A stretch of DNA of 35,576 bases from an uncultured Clostridia bacterium (GCA_945487445.1 CALYTU010000001.1:1-35576), one strand, 5' to 3'. Shown: positions 1 to 8,070, counted from the first letter of the stretch. The notes: generated by a model from the letters alone, not told the origin. Numbers and translations are program-made.

Positions 1-12
1 ACGCAAAAAGGA

Positions 13-41
13 ACGGATTTCTCACTTCGTTCGAAATGACA
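13..41. repeat. short palindromic intergenic repeat, left copy
   Basis: On the minus strand this reads TGTCATTTCGA, a 7-nt variable centre, then GAGAAATCCGT. The arms TTTC and GAAA can pair. The right end of the window (35541-35576) carries the same outer arms in the opposite orientation around a different centre. Shared outer arms with a variable centre suggest a dispersed REP-like family. Only these two copies were seen here. Confidence 0.6.
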
Positions 42-42
42 G

Positions 43-669
43 ATGGGGCTACTGGATAGATACTTTGAAAGGATTAAATTAGGAAGTGGTTGTTTGCTGA
101 AGCTGTTTAAGGACGGAAAGATCTGGACGATTCCGAATTGCCTGTCTTTCTTCCGTCTGCTCCTTGTTCCCGTCATCGCCTGGGCCTATTTGGGGCGTCA
201 GGATATCACGCTGACGATCATCCTCCTTGCCGTCTCCGCTTTGACGGATATCCTTGACGGGCAAATCGCGCGGCGCTTTCACATGGTCTCCGACCTTGGC
301 AAAGCGCTCGACCCTGTGGCAGATAAGCTTACGCAGGTTTGTATTGTTCTCTGCCTCGCGTTCACCTACCCCCTTCTGTGGTTTCTGCTGGGTCTTTGTG
401 TATTCCGTGAGATCTGCATGGCAATTTTGGGCTATATCACGATCCGCAAGACAGGGAAAGTCCCGGGTGCTCAGTGGTATGGCAAGGTGGCGACCTTTGT
501 TCTCTATGCTTCCGCGCTGGCGCTGCTGGTGTTCCCCCACATGCCCGCCTGGGTCTGCACGGGGTTGATCGTGCTGAGCATGGTTTGCGTCGTCATGGCG
601 CTTGTGCTCTATACCCGTTTCTATCTTGGTGTCTGGAAGAAGTCCTCTTCGCAAAATGCCGCCGTATGA
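43..669 (+). CDS. pgsA: CDP-alcohol phosphatidyltransferase, probable phosphatidylglycerophosphate synthase
   Basis: A membrane enzyme that moves a phosphatidyl group from CDP-diacylglycerol to an alcohol, most likely glycerol-3-phosphate, in anionic phospholipid synthesis. The family signature D-x2-DG-x2-AR-x8-G-x3-D-x3-D is complete at residues 69-94 (D69, D72, G73, D90, D94; numbered from the ATG). The N-terminal IPNCLSFFRLLLVP segment is typical of PgsA, and several hydrophobic membrane segments follow. The length (208 aa) fits the family. The start is uncertain: the ATG at 43 directly abuts a repeat and has no ribosome binding site, whereas a TTG at 94 is preceded by AGGAAG at 7 nt and would give 191 aa. 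The exact alcohol substrate (glycerophosphate or phosphatidylglycerol) cannot be read from sequence. It converges on the CBS-domain gene. Confidence 0.88.
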   Translation: MGLLDRYFERIKLGSGCLLKLFKDGKIWTIPNCLSFFRLLLVPVIAWAYLGRQDITLTIILLAVSALTDILDGQIARRFHMVSDLGKALDPVADKLTQVCIVLCLAFTYPLLWFLLGLCVFREICMAILGYITIRKTGKVPGAQWYGKVATFVLYASALALLVFPHMPAWVCTGLIVLSMVCVVMALVLYTRFYLGVWKKSSSQNAAV

Positions 670-676
670 AGATGAT

Positions 677-713
677 AAAACAGCCGTGACCGAAATCGGC
701 CACGGCTGTTTTT
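677..713. terminator. bidirectional rho-independent terminator
   Basis: A 12-bp perfect stem, AAAACAGCCGTG pairing with CACGGCTGTTTT, encloses a short inner CCG/CGG stem. U-rich tails exist on both strands. It sits between the convergent pgsA-like and CBS genes and overlaps the stop codon of the latter, so it probably ends both transcripts. Confidence 0.85.
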
Positions 714-1143
714 ATTCGTCTCTCAATTCAGGCTCAAAGACCTCGCGAAACGCCTGTGCCGCTTCCCCGTTCTGATCGGCATAGGCGGCAAAATCCGCCT
801 GGCTCAGCATTCCCACAAGTCTGCCGTCATGCGTGACTGGCAGGCGGCGGACCTGGTGTTTTCCCATGGTACGGGCCGCGTGGACGCCGCTCTCCTCTGC
901 CGGGACCGTCACAGCGCCGGAGCTCATGACGGTACGGACCCTGGTAATGTTGGGATCAAAGTTCGCGGCCACGCAGCGGACGGTAATATCCCGGTCAGTG
1001 AGCATTCCGACCAGTTTTCCGCCCTGGGTGGTAACAGGAAGCGCGCCCACATTGTGTCGGCTCAGAAGCCGCGCCGCAGCCGCGACGGTTTCCTCGCGGT
1101 CCACCGTGATCAGATGACTGGACATGAAATCCTTGACTTGCAT
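712..1143 (-). CDS. two-CBS-domain protein
   Basis: A 143-residue protein made almost entirely of a tandem pair of CBS domains (about residues 7-58 and 74-125). The telltale elements are LVGMLTDRDITVR in the first domain and RLVGMLSQADFAAY in the second. Paired CBS domains usually bind adenine nucleotides such as AMP, ATP or S-adenosylmethionine and act as energy sensors. No catalytic domain is attached, so its target is unknown. The ATG at 1143 is chosen because AAGGAGAGG lies just upstream; an ATG 15 codons earlier (1188) has no ribosome binding site. The gene is last in a minus-strand run after the peptidase gene, separated by 78 nt that hold a long hairpin covering its ribosome binding site. 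Confidence 0.85.
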   Translation of the reverse strand: MQVKDFMSSHLITVDREETVAAAARLLSRHNVGALPVTTQGGKLVGMLTDRDITVRCVAANFDPNITRVRTVMSSGAVTVPAEESGVHAARTMGKHQVRRLPVTHDGRLVGMLSQADFAAYADQNGEAAQAFREVFEPELRDE

Positions 1144-1147
1144 AGAA

Positions 1148-1184
1148 GCATCCTCTCCTTGAAATATGTTCAAAGGGAGGATGC
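1148..1184 (-). promoter_or_regulatory. hairpin covering the ribosome binding site of the CBS gene
   Basis: Two 16-nt arms (1148-1163 and 1169-1184) around a 5-nt loop pair almost completely, with one G-U and one mismatch. In the minus-strand transcript the downstream arm contains AAGGAGAGG, the ribosome binding site for the ATG at 1143, so folding would hide it. Only the plus-strand side has a T-run after the stem (CCATTTTTATT), so it is not a standard terminator for the minus-strand genes. Confidence 0.5.
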
Positions 1185-1221
1185 CCATTTTTATTCTGTT
1201 TATTCGTATTCGATTGGTTTA

Positions 1222-3096
1222 TTACTGCTTCAACCTGAGTTCTTTTTTGAAAAACGCGGCTGTCTGTTGCAAAACCTCGTCACGGAAGGGATTTTCCAGC
1301 TCCGCATCCTCCATGACCTGCTGAACGCCCGCTTCATAATCGCGATCCAACAGACGGAAATAGGCTTTCACGCCTTCCCCCTCCCCGGCCGCTTCCAGCC
1401 GGTAGACCTGCAGAGCAGTCTCAGCTGAAACGCAATAGCTGATGATATAGTAAGGGGCCTCGAAGAAATGGATCACATCGATCCACGCCTGCGAATAGTA
1501 AAAATCGAAGCTCTCCTCATACACACCGTAGTCCTTGCAGCACTGCCGATAGAGCGCGTTGATCTTCCCGACCGTGATCTCCTCCGGGTCGAGGGCATAA
1601 ACACGTTCTTCAAAATCCGCGTAGGCGGCCTGATAGACAAAGGTTTGCAGCGAGTCCAGCAGCTTCGCGCGAAGCAGATTCTTCTTCTCCCGATCCGAAA
1701 GCGTTTCGGTGTACTTGAGCGCCAGAAACTCCATGGACTGGGAAAAGGTTTCGGCAGTTTCGAGGTCCTCGACCGCGCCGTAGTTGTAGTAGGAATCGGT
1801 AAAGTGCCCGAACTCATGGGCAAAGGTCGTGTAATCCTCCCCGCTCCCCTGGGCGTTTACCAGAACAAACGGCGCCTCATAGTCATAGATATAGGACTGG
1901 AAGGAGGCGTCTATCTTGGAAGCAGACCTGCCGATATCGCAGAGCTCGTAAGCGCGCATGAAACGGAAGGCGTCCCAGACGGCGCCGCCGAGCTGCCGCG
2001 CCGCGGACTGCACCATCTCCATCACGTCCTGCTCCGAGGCGGTTCCATAGCTCTCCCCCAGCGGCTGATCCGCTTCGGCCTGATTCAGCACAGGCGCCAA
2101 ATGCTCGTGAATGCCCTCAATGAACGCACGCCCCTGCTCCGGCGTGTAGTCGCGGCTATAACCGATTTCATAGCTGTATGCGGCGTAGCTGTCAAAGTCC
2201 AGCGCGGCGGCAAGCTGCCGGCGGACCTTGACAAGCCGAACAAAAATGTCTCCGACCGCGGCGTTGTACTGTGCATAATAAGCCTTCAGGGCGCCAATAT
2301 ATTCCAGATAGTCTTTGCTCTCCAGCCACTCCTCCAAAGGCTTCGTGACGCCGTTGTATTCCACCTGAATGTCCGCTGTCAGATCGCGGTATTCACGCAT
2401 CAGCGCTTCCTCCTCCTGCGAGAGGCGAAGAAACTCAGGGTTTGTATACACTTCATAGTCGTCGAAGCTCTCAAAATAATCTTCGCCGAAATACTGTTCC
2501 TCCAGGTCGTCCCGGCTGGGAGAGGCGGCGAAGGCCTTGTTCAAAGCCTCCAGCTTCTCCTCCAGATTCGGGGTCTCATCCTCGCAAAAATCATACTCTC
2601 CCTTGTAATACGGGTCCGCCGTGTTGAGACTGTAACGGATATTCGCCAGCGTATCCATGGAATAGAAGCTGATATATTGACCGTAGAGCTCATAATAGTC
2701 GTCCAGGAGGGCTTCCGCGTTCTTCTCGGAAGCGGCCCGCTCGATCAGCGCGTCGAAGTCCGCATAAAGGGACTCCACGTCCGGACGTACATATTCCATC
2801 TCCGAGAACGGAACGAGCGCTACCTGCCCGTCGGGCAGGTAGTCCTTCTGCCCGGCGTTTTGCCATCGAATCAGGGCCTCATCATCCCAGTCGATCGTCT
2901 CTGTTGTGCCGGTCTGCGCCAGCGTGCTTTCTGTTTGACGGAACGTGGGGGCATCGGCTGACGAAGCAGCCGGCGGGACCGTCGGCATGTCCGGAACCGG
3001 CAGAATTCCCACGCCAAAGCAGCCGGAAAACAGCAGGCTGATTGAAAGCAGCACTGCCGAAAGGCGGACCGCTGGAAGATTGTATCTTTTTTTCAT
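1222..3096 (-). CDS. M3-family oligoendopeptidase, predicted lipoprotein
   Basis: A zinc metallopeptidase of the M3 (thimet oligopeptidase / PepF) family, which cuts short peptides. The zinc site is HEFGH at residues 427-431, with the third ligand Glu456 in SMEFLALK, the expected spacing for M3. The N-terminus is a lipoprotein signal: KKR, a hydrophobic stretch, then LFSGC with lipidated Cys26, followed by a Ser/Thr/Pro-rich linker. This places the enzyme outside the membrane, whereas many PepF enzymes are cytoplasmic. At 624 aa the length is normal. Its start overlaps the stop of the upstream phosphatase gene (ATGA), so they are translationally coupled. With the amino-acid symporter two genes upstream it could serve peptide degradation and amino-acid uptake, which is inference. 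Confidence 0.9.
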   Translation of the reverse strand: MKKRYNLPAVRLSAVLLSISLLFSGCFGVGILPVPDMPTVPPAASSADAPTFRQTESTLAQTGTTETIDWDDEALIRWQNAGQKDYLPDGQVALVPFSEMEYVRPDVESLYADFDALIERAASEKNAEALLDDYYELYGQYISFYSMDTLANIRYSLNTADPYYKGEYDFCEDETPNLEEKLEALNKAFAASPSRDDLEEQYFGEDYFESFDDYEVYTNPEFLRLSQEEEALMREYRDLTADIQVEYNGVTKPLEEWLESKDYLEYIGALKAYYAQYNAAVGDIFVRLVKVRRQLAAALDFDSYAAYSYEIGYSRDYTPEQGRAFIEGIHEHLAPVLNQAEADQPLGESYGTASEQDVMEMVQSAARQLGGAVWDAFRFMRAYELCDIGRSASKIDASFQSYIYDYEAPFVLVNAQGSGEDYTTFAHEFGHFTDSYYNYGAVEDLETAETFSQSMEFLALKYTETLSDREKKNLLRAKLLDSLQTFVYQAAYADFEERVYALDPEEITVGKINALYRQCCKDYGVYEESFDFYYSQAWIDVIHFFEAPYYIISYCVSAETALQVYRLEAAGEGEGVKAYFRLLDRDYEAGVQQVMEDAELENPFRDEVLQQTAAFFKKELRLKQ

Positions 3097-3881
3097 GGTT
3101 CTTTCTCCCCGATTTCTTCAAATAGGGAACGAAGCGCCCGATAGGCCATGGGGCTGCCGCCCAGGACGCTGCTTTTTGCAAGCAGGTCCAGAGGGGCTCC
3201 GTCAATCTGGGTCACAACGCAGCCCGCCTCCTCCGCAATCAAAGAACCCGCCGCGTAATCCCAGGGACTGAGCCTGCACTCAAAGAAGGCCCCCGCCTTC
3301 CCCGCCGCAAGATAACAGAGGTCCAAAGCCGCGCTGCCGAACCGGCGAATGTCCTGGACCAGGGGGAAGGCCGCGTTGAACAACCGCAGCGTTTCGGGGA
3401 CCAGCTCCCGGTAATAGAGCGCTGTGCCGAAAATCAAAAGACTGTGGTCGAGTGGATGATCCTGACACTGAATCGGAACGCCGTTCCGCTCCGCCCCCCT
3501 GCCCCTCTGGGCAGAATAGAGCTCCCCGTCATAAGGATTATATACCACGCCGAACTCCATTCGTCCTTCATGGGCCAGTCCAACACTGACGCAGCTGTTG
3601 TGAAATCCCTGGATGAAGTTCGTGGTTCCGTCGATGGGATCGACGATGTATAGCCATTCCTTTTTCTGCAGGTCCTCCGAGCTGTCGCCCTCCTCGCCGA
3701 GAAAGCCAGCTTCCGGAAGCAGGGCAAGCAGCTCCCGGCGCAGATGCTCCTGCACCAAAAGATCATATTTTGTCACAAGGTCCCGCGGTCCTGTCTTTTC
3801 CCGGACGGAGTTGGAAACGTCCCTAGCGGAGCACACAATCGCGCCGGCCTCACGAACGATCTCTGTCAATCGCTGCAGCAT
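3093..3881 (-). CDS. inositol monophosphatase family protein
   Basis: A Mg-dependent, Li-sensitive-type sugar or nucleotide phosphatase of the IMPase/FBPase/CysQ superfamily. The metal-binding motifs are all present: GEEGD at residues 62-66, DPIDGTTNF at 81-89 and WDYAAG with Asp208. The length is 262 aa, typical for the family. The ATG at 3881 is chosen because AGAAGG lies 7 nt upstream; the reading frame stays open 29 codons further upstream with no support. Members hydrolyse inositol phosphate, fructose bisphosphate, PAP or NAD(P), and the substrate cannot be told here. It lies 58 nt after the symporter gene and overlaps the peptidase gene by 4 nt, so the three are probably co-transcribed. 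Confidence 0.88.
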   Translation of the reverse strand: MLQRLTEIVREAGAIVCSARDVSNSVREKTGPRDLVTKYDLLVQEHLRRELLALLPEAGFLGEEGDSSEDLQKKEWLYIVDPIDGTTNFIQGFHNSCVSVGLAHEGRMEFGVVYNPYDGELYSAQRGRGAERNGVPIQCQDHPLDHSLLIFGTALYYRELVPETLRLFNAAFPLVQDIRRFGSAALDLCYLAAGKAGAFFECRLSPWDYAAGSLIAEEAGCVVTQIDGAPLDLLAKSSVLGGSPMAYRALRSLFEEIGEKEP

Positions 3882-3939
3882 GGCAATACCTTCTTTTTTG
3901 CATGATGATGTGAAATTATACCGCATTACAGCAAAAAAA

Positions 3940-5304
3940 TCAAGAAATACTCCGTGAACTTTCCACAACTTTGCCGGACAGAAGCAGTAAGGCGAGCACG
4001 TTTGGAATCGCCATCAGGCCGTTGCACACATTTGCTGCCATCCAGACGCCGCGGGCCGAGCACAAAGGCGCAACAGCAACTGTGCACGCATAGAGAAGCA
4101 AATAGACGCGCCGAATCCGCGCCTTGCCCCCTGTCAGAAAGTCCAGGCAGGCCGTTCCGTAGCAGCTCCATCCAACGACCGTGGTAAAGGCGAAAAGTGT
4201 CAAGACTGTGAAAACCAAAATTCTCGCCGCTGTTTCCGGCAGGGGCAGCCCCCGGGAGAAGGCGGTCATTGCCGCGCCGACCCCGGAACCATCGGACCCC
4301 GTCACAAGAATTACGAGCCCGGTCAACGTACAAATCAGAAGGGTGTCAAACACGGTTGCCGTCATCGAGATCAGGCCCTGTTCCCAGGGCTCGACGCCCT
4401 CAGCCGAGGCGGCGGCGATCGGCGCTGTGCCAAGACCGGCTTCATTGGAAAACACACCCCGGCTGACGCCGGCCACGACGCAGCCCAACCAGCCTCCTCC
4501 CACCGCTTCAGGATGAAGGGCCGATCGAAAGACCTGATGAATTGCGTCTGGTAGAGCAGTTGCGTGACGAATCAGAATCCAAAGACAGCAAAGGACATAG
4601 AGCCCGCCCATCACCGGGACCAGAACAGACGAAAAGCGGCTGACGCGCTCCATCCCGCCAAACATCACGCGGGCGGCGAGCAGCGCCAAAATCAGACCGA
4701 CTGCCACGCCGGCAAACGGCACCGCGGCGCCCCAGGGCAGATGCAGGAGCGTCTGTCCTCCGGTCACATGCGAGATTAGCGCGGACAGACAGGCGGTGAC
4801 GCTCCCGACCTGCACGAATGTCCCCACCCCGCACAGACCGGCCAGCGCGCCGAGCACGGCAAACAGAACCGCAAGCGGACGAAACCCCTTTCCAAGCCCC
4901 TGCGCGATATACGCAAAGGGACCGCCGTAATGTCGTCCGTTTTCATCCCGACTGCGGAAGCGGACGGCGAGCAGCCCTTCGGCATACTTGAGCGAGAGGC
5001 CGGTCAGGGCGCTAAGCTCCATCCACACCAGCGCGCCCGGACCGCCGAGGGACAGGGCTGTGGCAACGCCGACGATATTCCCCGTCCCAACCGTTGCCGA
5101 AAGGGCCGTACAGAGCGCGCCAAATGGCGTAACCCCCGCCCCGGGCGCAGGTTTTCGGCGAAAGGTCAGACGCATGGCCAGGGGCAGTCTGCGCAGCGGC
5201 AAAAATCGAAGCCGAACTGTCAGCCATACCCCGGAGCCTAAAAGCAGTGCCAACAGCGGCCAGCCCCAGAGCGCACGTTCCAATCGCAGCAGCAGCTCCT
5301 CCAT
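3940..5304 (-). CDS. sodium:alanine symporter family (AGCS) transporter
   Basis: A polytopic inner-membrane amino-acid carrier of the AGCS family, which imports alanine or glycine with sodium. Family hallmarks visible are GTGNIVGVATAL near the N-terminus, GGPGALVWMELSAL, KYAEGLLAVRFR and the highly conserved FSNEAGLGTAPIAAASA. It has about ten hydrophobic segments over 454 aa, a normal length. The ATG at 5304 has GGAGG 6 nt upstream; the open frame runs 19 codons further without support. A perfect 7-bp GC hairpin (5322-5339) lies in the leader just before the ribosome binding site. It is the first gene of the minus-strand run with the phosphatase, peptidase and CBS genes, and diverges from murC. 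Exact substrate not determined. Confidence 0.92.
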   Translation of the reverse strand: MEELLLRLERALWGWPLLALLLGSGVWLTVRLRFLPLRRLPLAMRLTFRRKPAPGAGVTPFGALCTALSATVGTGNIVGVATALSLGGPGALVWMELSALTGLSLKYAEGLLAVRFRSRDENGRHYGGPFAYIAQGLGKGFRPLAVLFAVLGALAGLCGVGTFVQVGSVTACLSALISHVTGGQTLLHLPWGAAVPFAGVAVGLILALLAARVMFGGMERVSRFSSVLVPVMGGLYVLCCLWILIRHATALPDAIHQVFRSALHPEAVGGGWLGCVVAGVSRGVFSNEAGLGTAPIAAASAEGVEPWEQGLISMTATVFDTLLICTLTGLVILVTGSDGSGVGAAMTAFSRGLPLPETAARILVFTVLTLFAFTTVVGWSCYGTACLDFLTGGKARIRRVYLLLYACTVAVAPLCSARGVWMAANVCNGLMAIPNVLALLLLSGKVVESSRSIS

Positions 5305-5393
5305 GCCAATCCTCCGTTTCCGCGGCGCAGCCGCGCCGCTTTGATATGGTGGGTACAGCATATGTTTTTCAACTGCCGGACATGAAAAAACAC

Positions 5394-5422
5394 TTGCGCA
5401 AATCGCGCTGACATACTATAAT
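5394..5422 (+). promoter_or_regulatory. murC promoter, upstream copy
   Basis: TTGCGC and a perfect TATAAT are separated by 17 bp (5394-5399 and 5417-5422), a good sigma-A layout. The -35 box uses bases just outside the duplicated unit. It drives toward murC, whose ATG is 117 nt downstream of the -10 box. Confidence 0.6.
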
Positions 5423-5443
5423 GAAACAAATAAAGACTGTCTT
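5415..5443 (-). promoter_or_regulatory. possible promoter for the symporter operon, also duplicated
   Basis: On the minus strand AAGACA (5443-5438) and TATAGT (5420-5415) are separated by 17 bp and overlap the plus-strand -10 box face to face. The same pair recurs in the second repeat unit at 5494-5466. It points toward the symporter gene 110 nt away. Both boxes match at 4 to 5 of 6 positions, so this is plausible rather than certain. Confidence 0.4.
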
Positions 5444-5444
5444 C

Positions 5445-5473
5445 CTCCGCAAATCGCGCTGACATACTATAAT
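5445..5473 (+). promoter_or_regulatory. murC promoter, duplicated copy
   Basis: The second repeat unit repeats TATAAT (5468-5473), but the junction changes the -35 box to CTCCGC, a much poorer match than the TTGCGC of the first copy. It is probably the weaker of the two. Confidence 0.4.
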
Positions 5474-5539
5474 GAAACAAATAAAGACTGTCTTCCTCCG
5501 CAAATCGCGGAGAATCCCTGATCAGGAGGCATCCCTTTT

Positions 5540-6913
5540 ATGGAAGCTCATACCGTAAAAAAGATCCGGGCCTGCTTTGCGCCCGGAAACCGTGTCCATC
5601 TTGTCGGCATCGGCGGCGTTTCCATGCGTCCGCTTGCGATTGTCCTTGCCGAACGCGGGATGGTAATCTCAGGCTCCGATATGAACGCCACAGTCTCCAC
5701 AGAGGAACTGCGTGCGTGCGGCATCACTGTCCACATTGGCCACAGCGCGGAAAACATTCACGGCGCTTGCTGTGTGATTCGCACGGCTGCCGCGCACAAT
5801 GACAACCCGGAGATCGCCGCCGCCAGGGCCGCGGGCATTCCCGTCTTTGAACGCGCGGAGGCCTGGGGCGTTTTGATGCAGGAATACAAGAACGCGATCT
5901 GTATCGCCGGAACCCACGGCAAGACGACCACAACTGCCATGATTACGCATATCTTCATGGAGGCGGACCGGGATCCCACCGTCATGATCGGCGGATACCT
6001 GCCCCTGCTGCACGCCGGACATCGCGTCGGAGGCGGCGATACCATTATCGCTGAGAGCTGCGAATACTGCAACTCCTTCCATAACTTCTTTCCCACGGTG
6101 GCTGTCATCAACAATATCGAGGAGGATCACCTGGATTTCTTCCAGAATCTGACGGAGATCAAAGCATCCTTCCGCCATTTTGCGGAGCTGACTCCGCCGG
6201 ACGGGAAGATCATCGCCAACGGTGAAGACATCAATACCGTGGACGCGCTGCACGGCCTTTCCTATGTGACCTTCGGCCTCGGCGCGGACAATGACGTGCA
6301 TCCCGAGCATGTCTCCGAGGACTGGCGGCATTGTACCGTGATTTGCGGCGGCAAGCCCTATTGTACACTGTCTTTGGCAGTATATGGACAATTCAATCTG
6401 ATCAACGCCATGGGTGCCTGTGCTGTGGCCTGGCAGATGGGCATTGACGGACAGACCGCTGCCCGCGGGCTTGCGGGCTTCCGGGGCGCCGGACGCCGCT
6501 TGGAGTATAAGGGCCGCTGCCGCGGTGCGGACGTCTACGACGACTACGCACACCATCCCCATGAGGTCCGCTCCATGCTCCAGGCTGTGCGTACCATGGG
6601 TTATCAGCGAGTGATTATGGCTTTCCAGCCCCACACCTACACCCGGACAAAGGCCCTGTTCGAACAGTTTGTAACAGAGCTGCAGGAACCGGACGTGCTG
6701 GTTCTGGCGGAAATATACGCAGCACGCGAGCGCAACACGGCAAATATTCACTCCAGCGATCTTGCTGCGAGAATTCCCGGCGCGGTCTGTTTCGACACCC
6801 TGCCCGAGGTCTCCGCCTATCTGCAATCCATTGCACGCGCAGGCGACGTCATCTTGACCGTGGGCGCAGGAGACATCTACAAGGCGGGAGAGGCGATCTG
6901 CGAGAAAAAATAA
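5540..6913 (+). CDS. murC: UDP-N-acetylmuramate--L-alanine ligase (MurC)
   Basis: Cytoplasmic ATP-dependent ligase that adds L-alanine to UDP-N-acetylmuramic acid, the first amino-acid step of peptidoglycan precursor synthesis. The Mur-ligase domains are all present: an N-terminal UDP-binding Rossmann domain with VGIGGVSM, the ATP P-loop GTHGKTTTT with Lys128, the central AESCEYCNSF and NNIEEDHLDFF segments, and the C-terminal domain with YDDYAHHPHE and AFQPHTYTRT. At 457 aa it is full length. AGGAGG lies 10 nt before the ATG. In the N-terminal loop the usual G-M-S order is changed to G-V-S-M-R. It is a single-gene unit with its own duplicated promoter and a terminator, and is not in a division and cell-wall cluster. 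Confidence 0.95.
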   Translation: MEAHTVKKIRACFAPGNRVHLVGIGGVSMRPLAIVLAERGMVISGSDMNATVSTEELRACGITVHIGHSAENIHGACCVIRTAAAHNDNPEIAAARAAGIPVFERAEAWGVLMQEYKNAICIAGTHGKTTTTAMITHIFMEADRDPTVMIGGYLPLLHAGHRVGGGDTIIAESCEYCNSFHNFFPTVAVINNIEEDHLDFFQNLTEIKASFRHFAELTPPDGKIIANGEDINTVDALHGLSYVTFGLGADNDVHPEHVSEDWRHCTVICGGKPYCTLSLAVYGQFNLINAMGACAVAWQMGIDGQTAARGLAGFRGAGRRLEYKGRCRGADVYDDYAHHPHEVRSMLQAVRTMGYQRVIMAFQPHTYTRTKALFEQFVTELQEPDVLVLAEIYAARERNTANIHSSDLAARIPGAVCFDTLPEVSAYLQSIARAGDVILTVGAGDIYKAGEAICEKK

Positions 6914-6942
6914 GAATCGTATAGAACCGAAATGATATAATT

Positions 6943-6983
6943 AGACACGCTCTGCCGCGATTACAGCAGTGCGTGTCTTGTTT
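6943..6983 (+). terminator. rho-independent terminator of murC
   Basis: AGACACGC pairs with GCGTGTCT, then after one T-T mismatch CTGC pairs with GCAG around a 10-nt loop. TGTTTCTT follows. It begins 30 nt after the murC stop codon. Confidence 0.8.
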
Positions 6984-7056
6984 CTTGCGGCCCCGCAAAG
7001 GCCGAAGGCGAGATGTTCTGCGTCAAATTATACATTTATCTGATAAAACGCTTCAA

Positions 7057-7164
7057 ATAGATTTGCGAGGCAGATTTGCGCAAGACGAGGCGGAGGACGC
7101 AGGCGGACTTAACGCCCGGCAAGGACGATAACAAAATATGGCACGAATCTGATCGCAAAGATAT
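7057..7164. repeat. MITE-like element with imperfect terminal inverted repeats
   Basis: The first 24 bases (7057-7080) and the reverse complement of 7142-7164 are alike: both follow the pattern ATA, TTTGCGA, CAGATT, with a few changes. They enclose about 60 bp of GC-rich DNA that contains no gene. It sits just beyond the 3' end of the hydrolase gene. No second copy is in this window, so mobility is inferred from the structure only. Confidence 0.4.
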
Positions 7165-7194
7165 AAAATGGTTTTATTCGATAATCGGATCAGT

Positions 7195-8049
7195 CTACTT
7201 TTTCTCGGGTTCTACGAGCTGCCGTCGCCACAGCTTGTCCTCGCGGTAGATGAGGTTGCCGAGGCCGCCGTCGCGCCGCTTGAGAGAATGGGGCAGACGC
7301 TCCTTTGCGGTGAAGCCCTTGTAACCTCTGAGATCATAGGGAATGCGGTCTGTGTCCCCGGCAAGGACCTGGTCGCAGACACGGATGACAGCCTCAATGA
7401 TTTCAAAGGGCAGCTCTCCCGTTCCGTGGCCCTCCAAAATCCGGTCCACCTTCCCTTCTAAAAGTCCCTTGAGCCGAATCAGCGTGTCGCGGTACTCCTC
7501 AACGGTGGTGGCCTCCTTGCCAAGCAGGAAGCTGGCGTTACTCACGCTGTCACCGGAGAAGAGGATGCGGTGCTCCCGGTCTAGGAAGACCAGATTACCC
7601 CTTGTGTGGCCCGGACAGGCGATTGCCTCCAGTGTCGTCCCACCGAGGTCGAACAAGTCGCCCCCGCGGACAGGATGAAACCTGTTATAGTCCGGGGGCG
7701 GAAGCATGTCCTCGGGCGTCACCAGCTTAGCGTCGCGGGAAATTTTCAAGCCAAGCAGACGGTAGTCCGCATCGGAGCTCCAATGAAATATCTCCCGATC
7801 CTCCGGGTTGAGATAGACCTCCTGAAATTCGACCGCGCCCATGGCGTGATCCTGGTGTCCATGCGTGAGCAGTACGATCAAAGGCAGGTCGTTATAGGGA
7901 TCGACCGCCGCCTTCAAAGAGCCGAAGCCGCTGCCCGCGTCGATCAGCGCGGCCCGCTGCGTGCCGCGCACCAGATACATCCGCTCATGAAAGCGGCCCA
8001 AAAATTCCGTAATATGGTCCGTAATCTGGCGGACCGCAAAAGTTACCAT
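7195..8049 (-). CDS. MBL-fold metallohydrolase
   Basis: A metallo-beta-lactamase-fold hydrolase of the glyoxalase II-like type. The metal-binding motif is THGHQDH at residues 62-68, followed by the third-ligand motif PGHTRGN and the bridging-aspartate region LFSGDSVSN. Length is 284 aa with no signal peptide, so it should be cytoplasmic. Such proteins cut thioesters, lactones or phosphodiesters; the substrate is not evident. It lies 63 nt downstream of tnaA on the same strand with a hairpin between, so it may be a partly uncoupled last gene of the aromatic-amino-acid operon. A thioester hydrolase acting on acyl-CoA would fit that setting but is speculation. The ribosome binding site before the ATG is weak. 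Confidence 0.82.
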   Translation of the reverse strand: MVTFAVRQITDHITEFLGRFHERMYLVRGTQRAALIDAGSGFGSLKAAVDPYNDLPLIVLLTHGHQDHAMGAVEFQEVYLNPEDREIFHWSSDADYRLLGLKISRDAKLVTPEDMLPPPDYNRFHPVRGGDLFDLGGTTLEAIACPGHTRGNLVFLDREHRILFSGDSVSNASFLLGKEATTVEEYRDTLIRLKGLLEGKVDRILEGHGTGELPFEIIEAVIRVCDQVLAGDTDRIPYDLRGYKGFTAKERLPHSLKRRDGGLGNLIYREDKLWRRQLVEPEKK

Positions 8050-8070
8050 ATCATCACCATTTCGAGAGGA

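Larger units (their letters stand above)
5398..5509. repeat. perfect tandem duplication, 51-bp unit
   Basis: Two identical 51-bp units (5398-5448 and 5449-5499) stand head to tail, followed by the first 10 bases of a third (GCAAATCGCG, 5500-5509). The unit carries TATAAT and, on the opposite strand, TATAGT. It lies between the divergent symporter and murC genes, so the duplication copies promoter DNA rather than coding sequence. The absence of any mismatch suggests a recent event or ongoing slippage. Confidence 0.95.

Noticed and set aside
712..1188. Longer CBS-domain protein starting at 1188
   Set aside because: No ribosome binding site precedes that ATG and the extra residues fall in the hairpin. 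The ATG at 1143 has AAGGAGAGG.
5238..5480. Small minus-strand open frame across the 51-bp repeats
   Set aside because: Its repeated peptide only reflects the DNA duplication, it has no ribosome binding site, and it runs into the symporter gene in another frame.
5398..5509. Short CRISPR-like array
   Set aside because: The units touch with no spacers, only two complete copies exist, and there are no cas genes. It is a simple tandem duplication.
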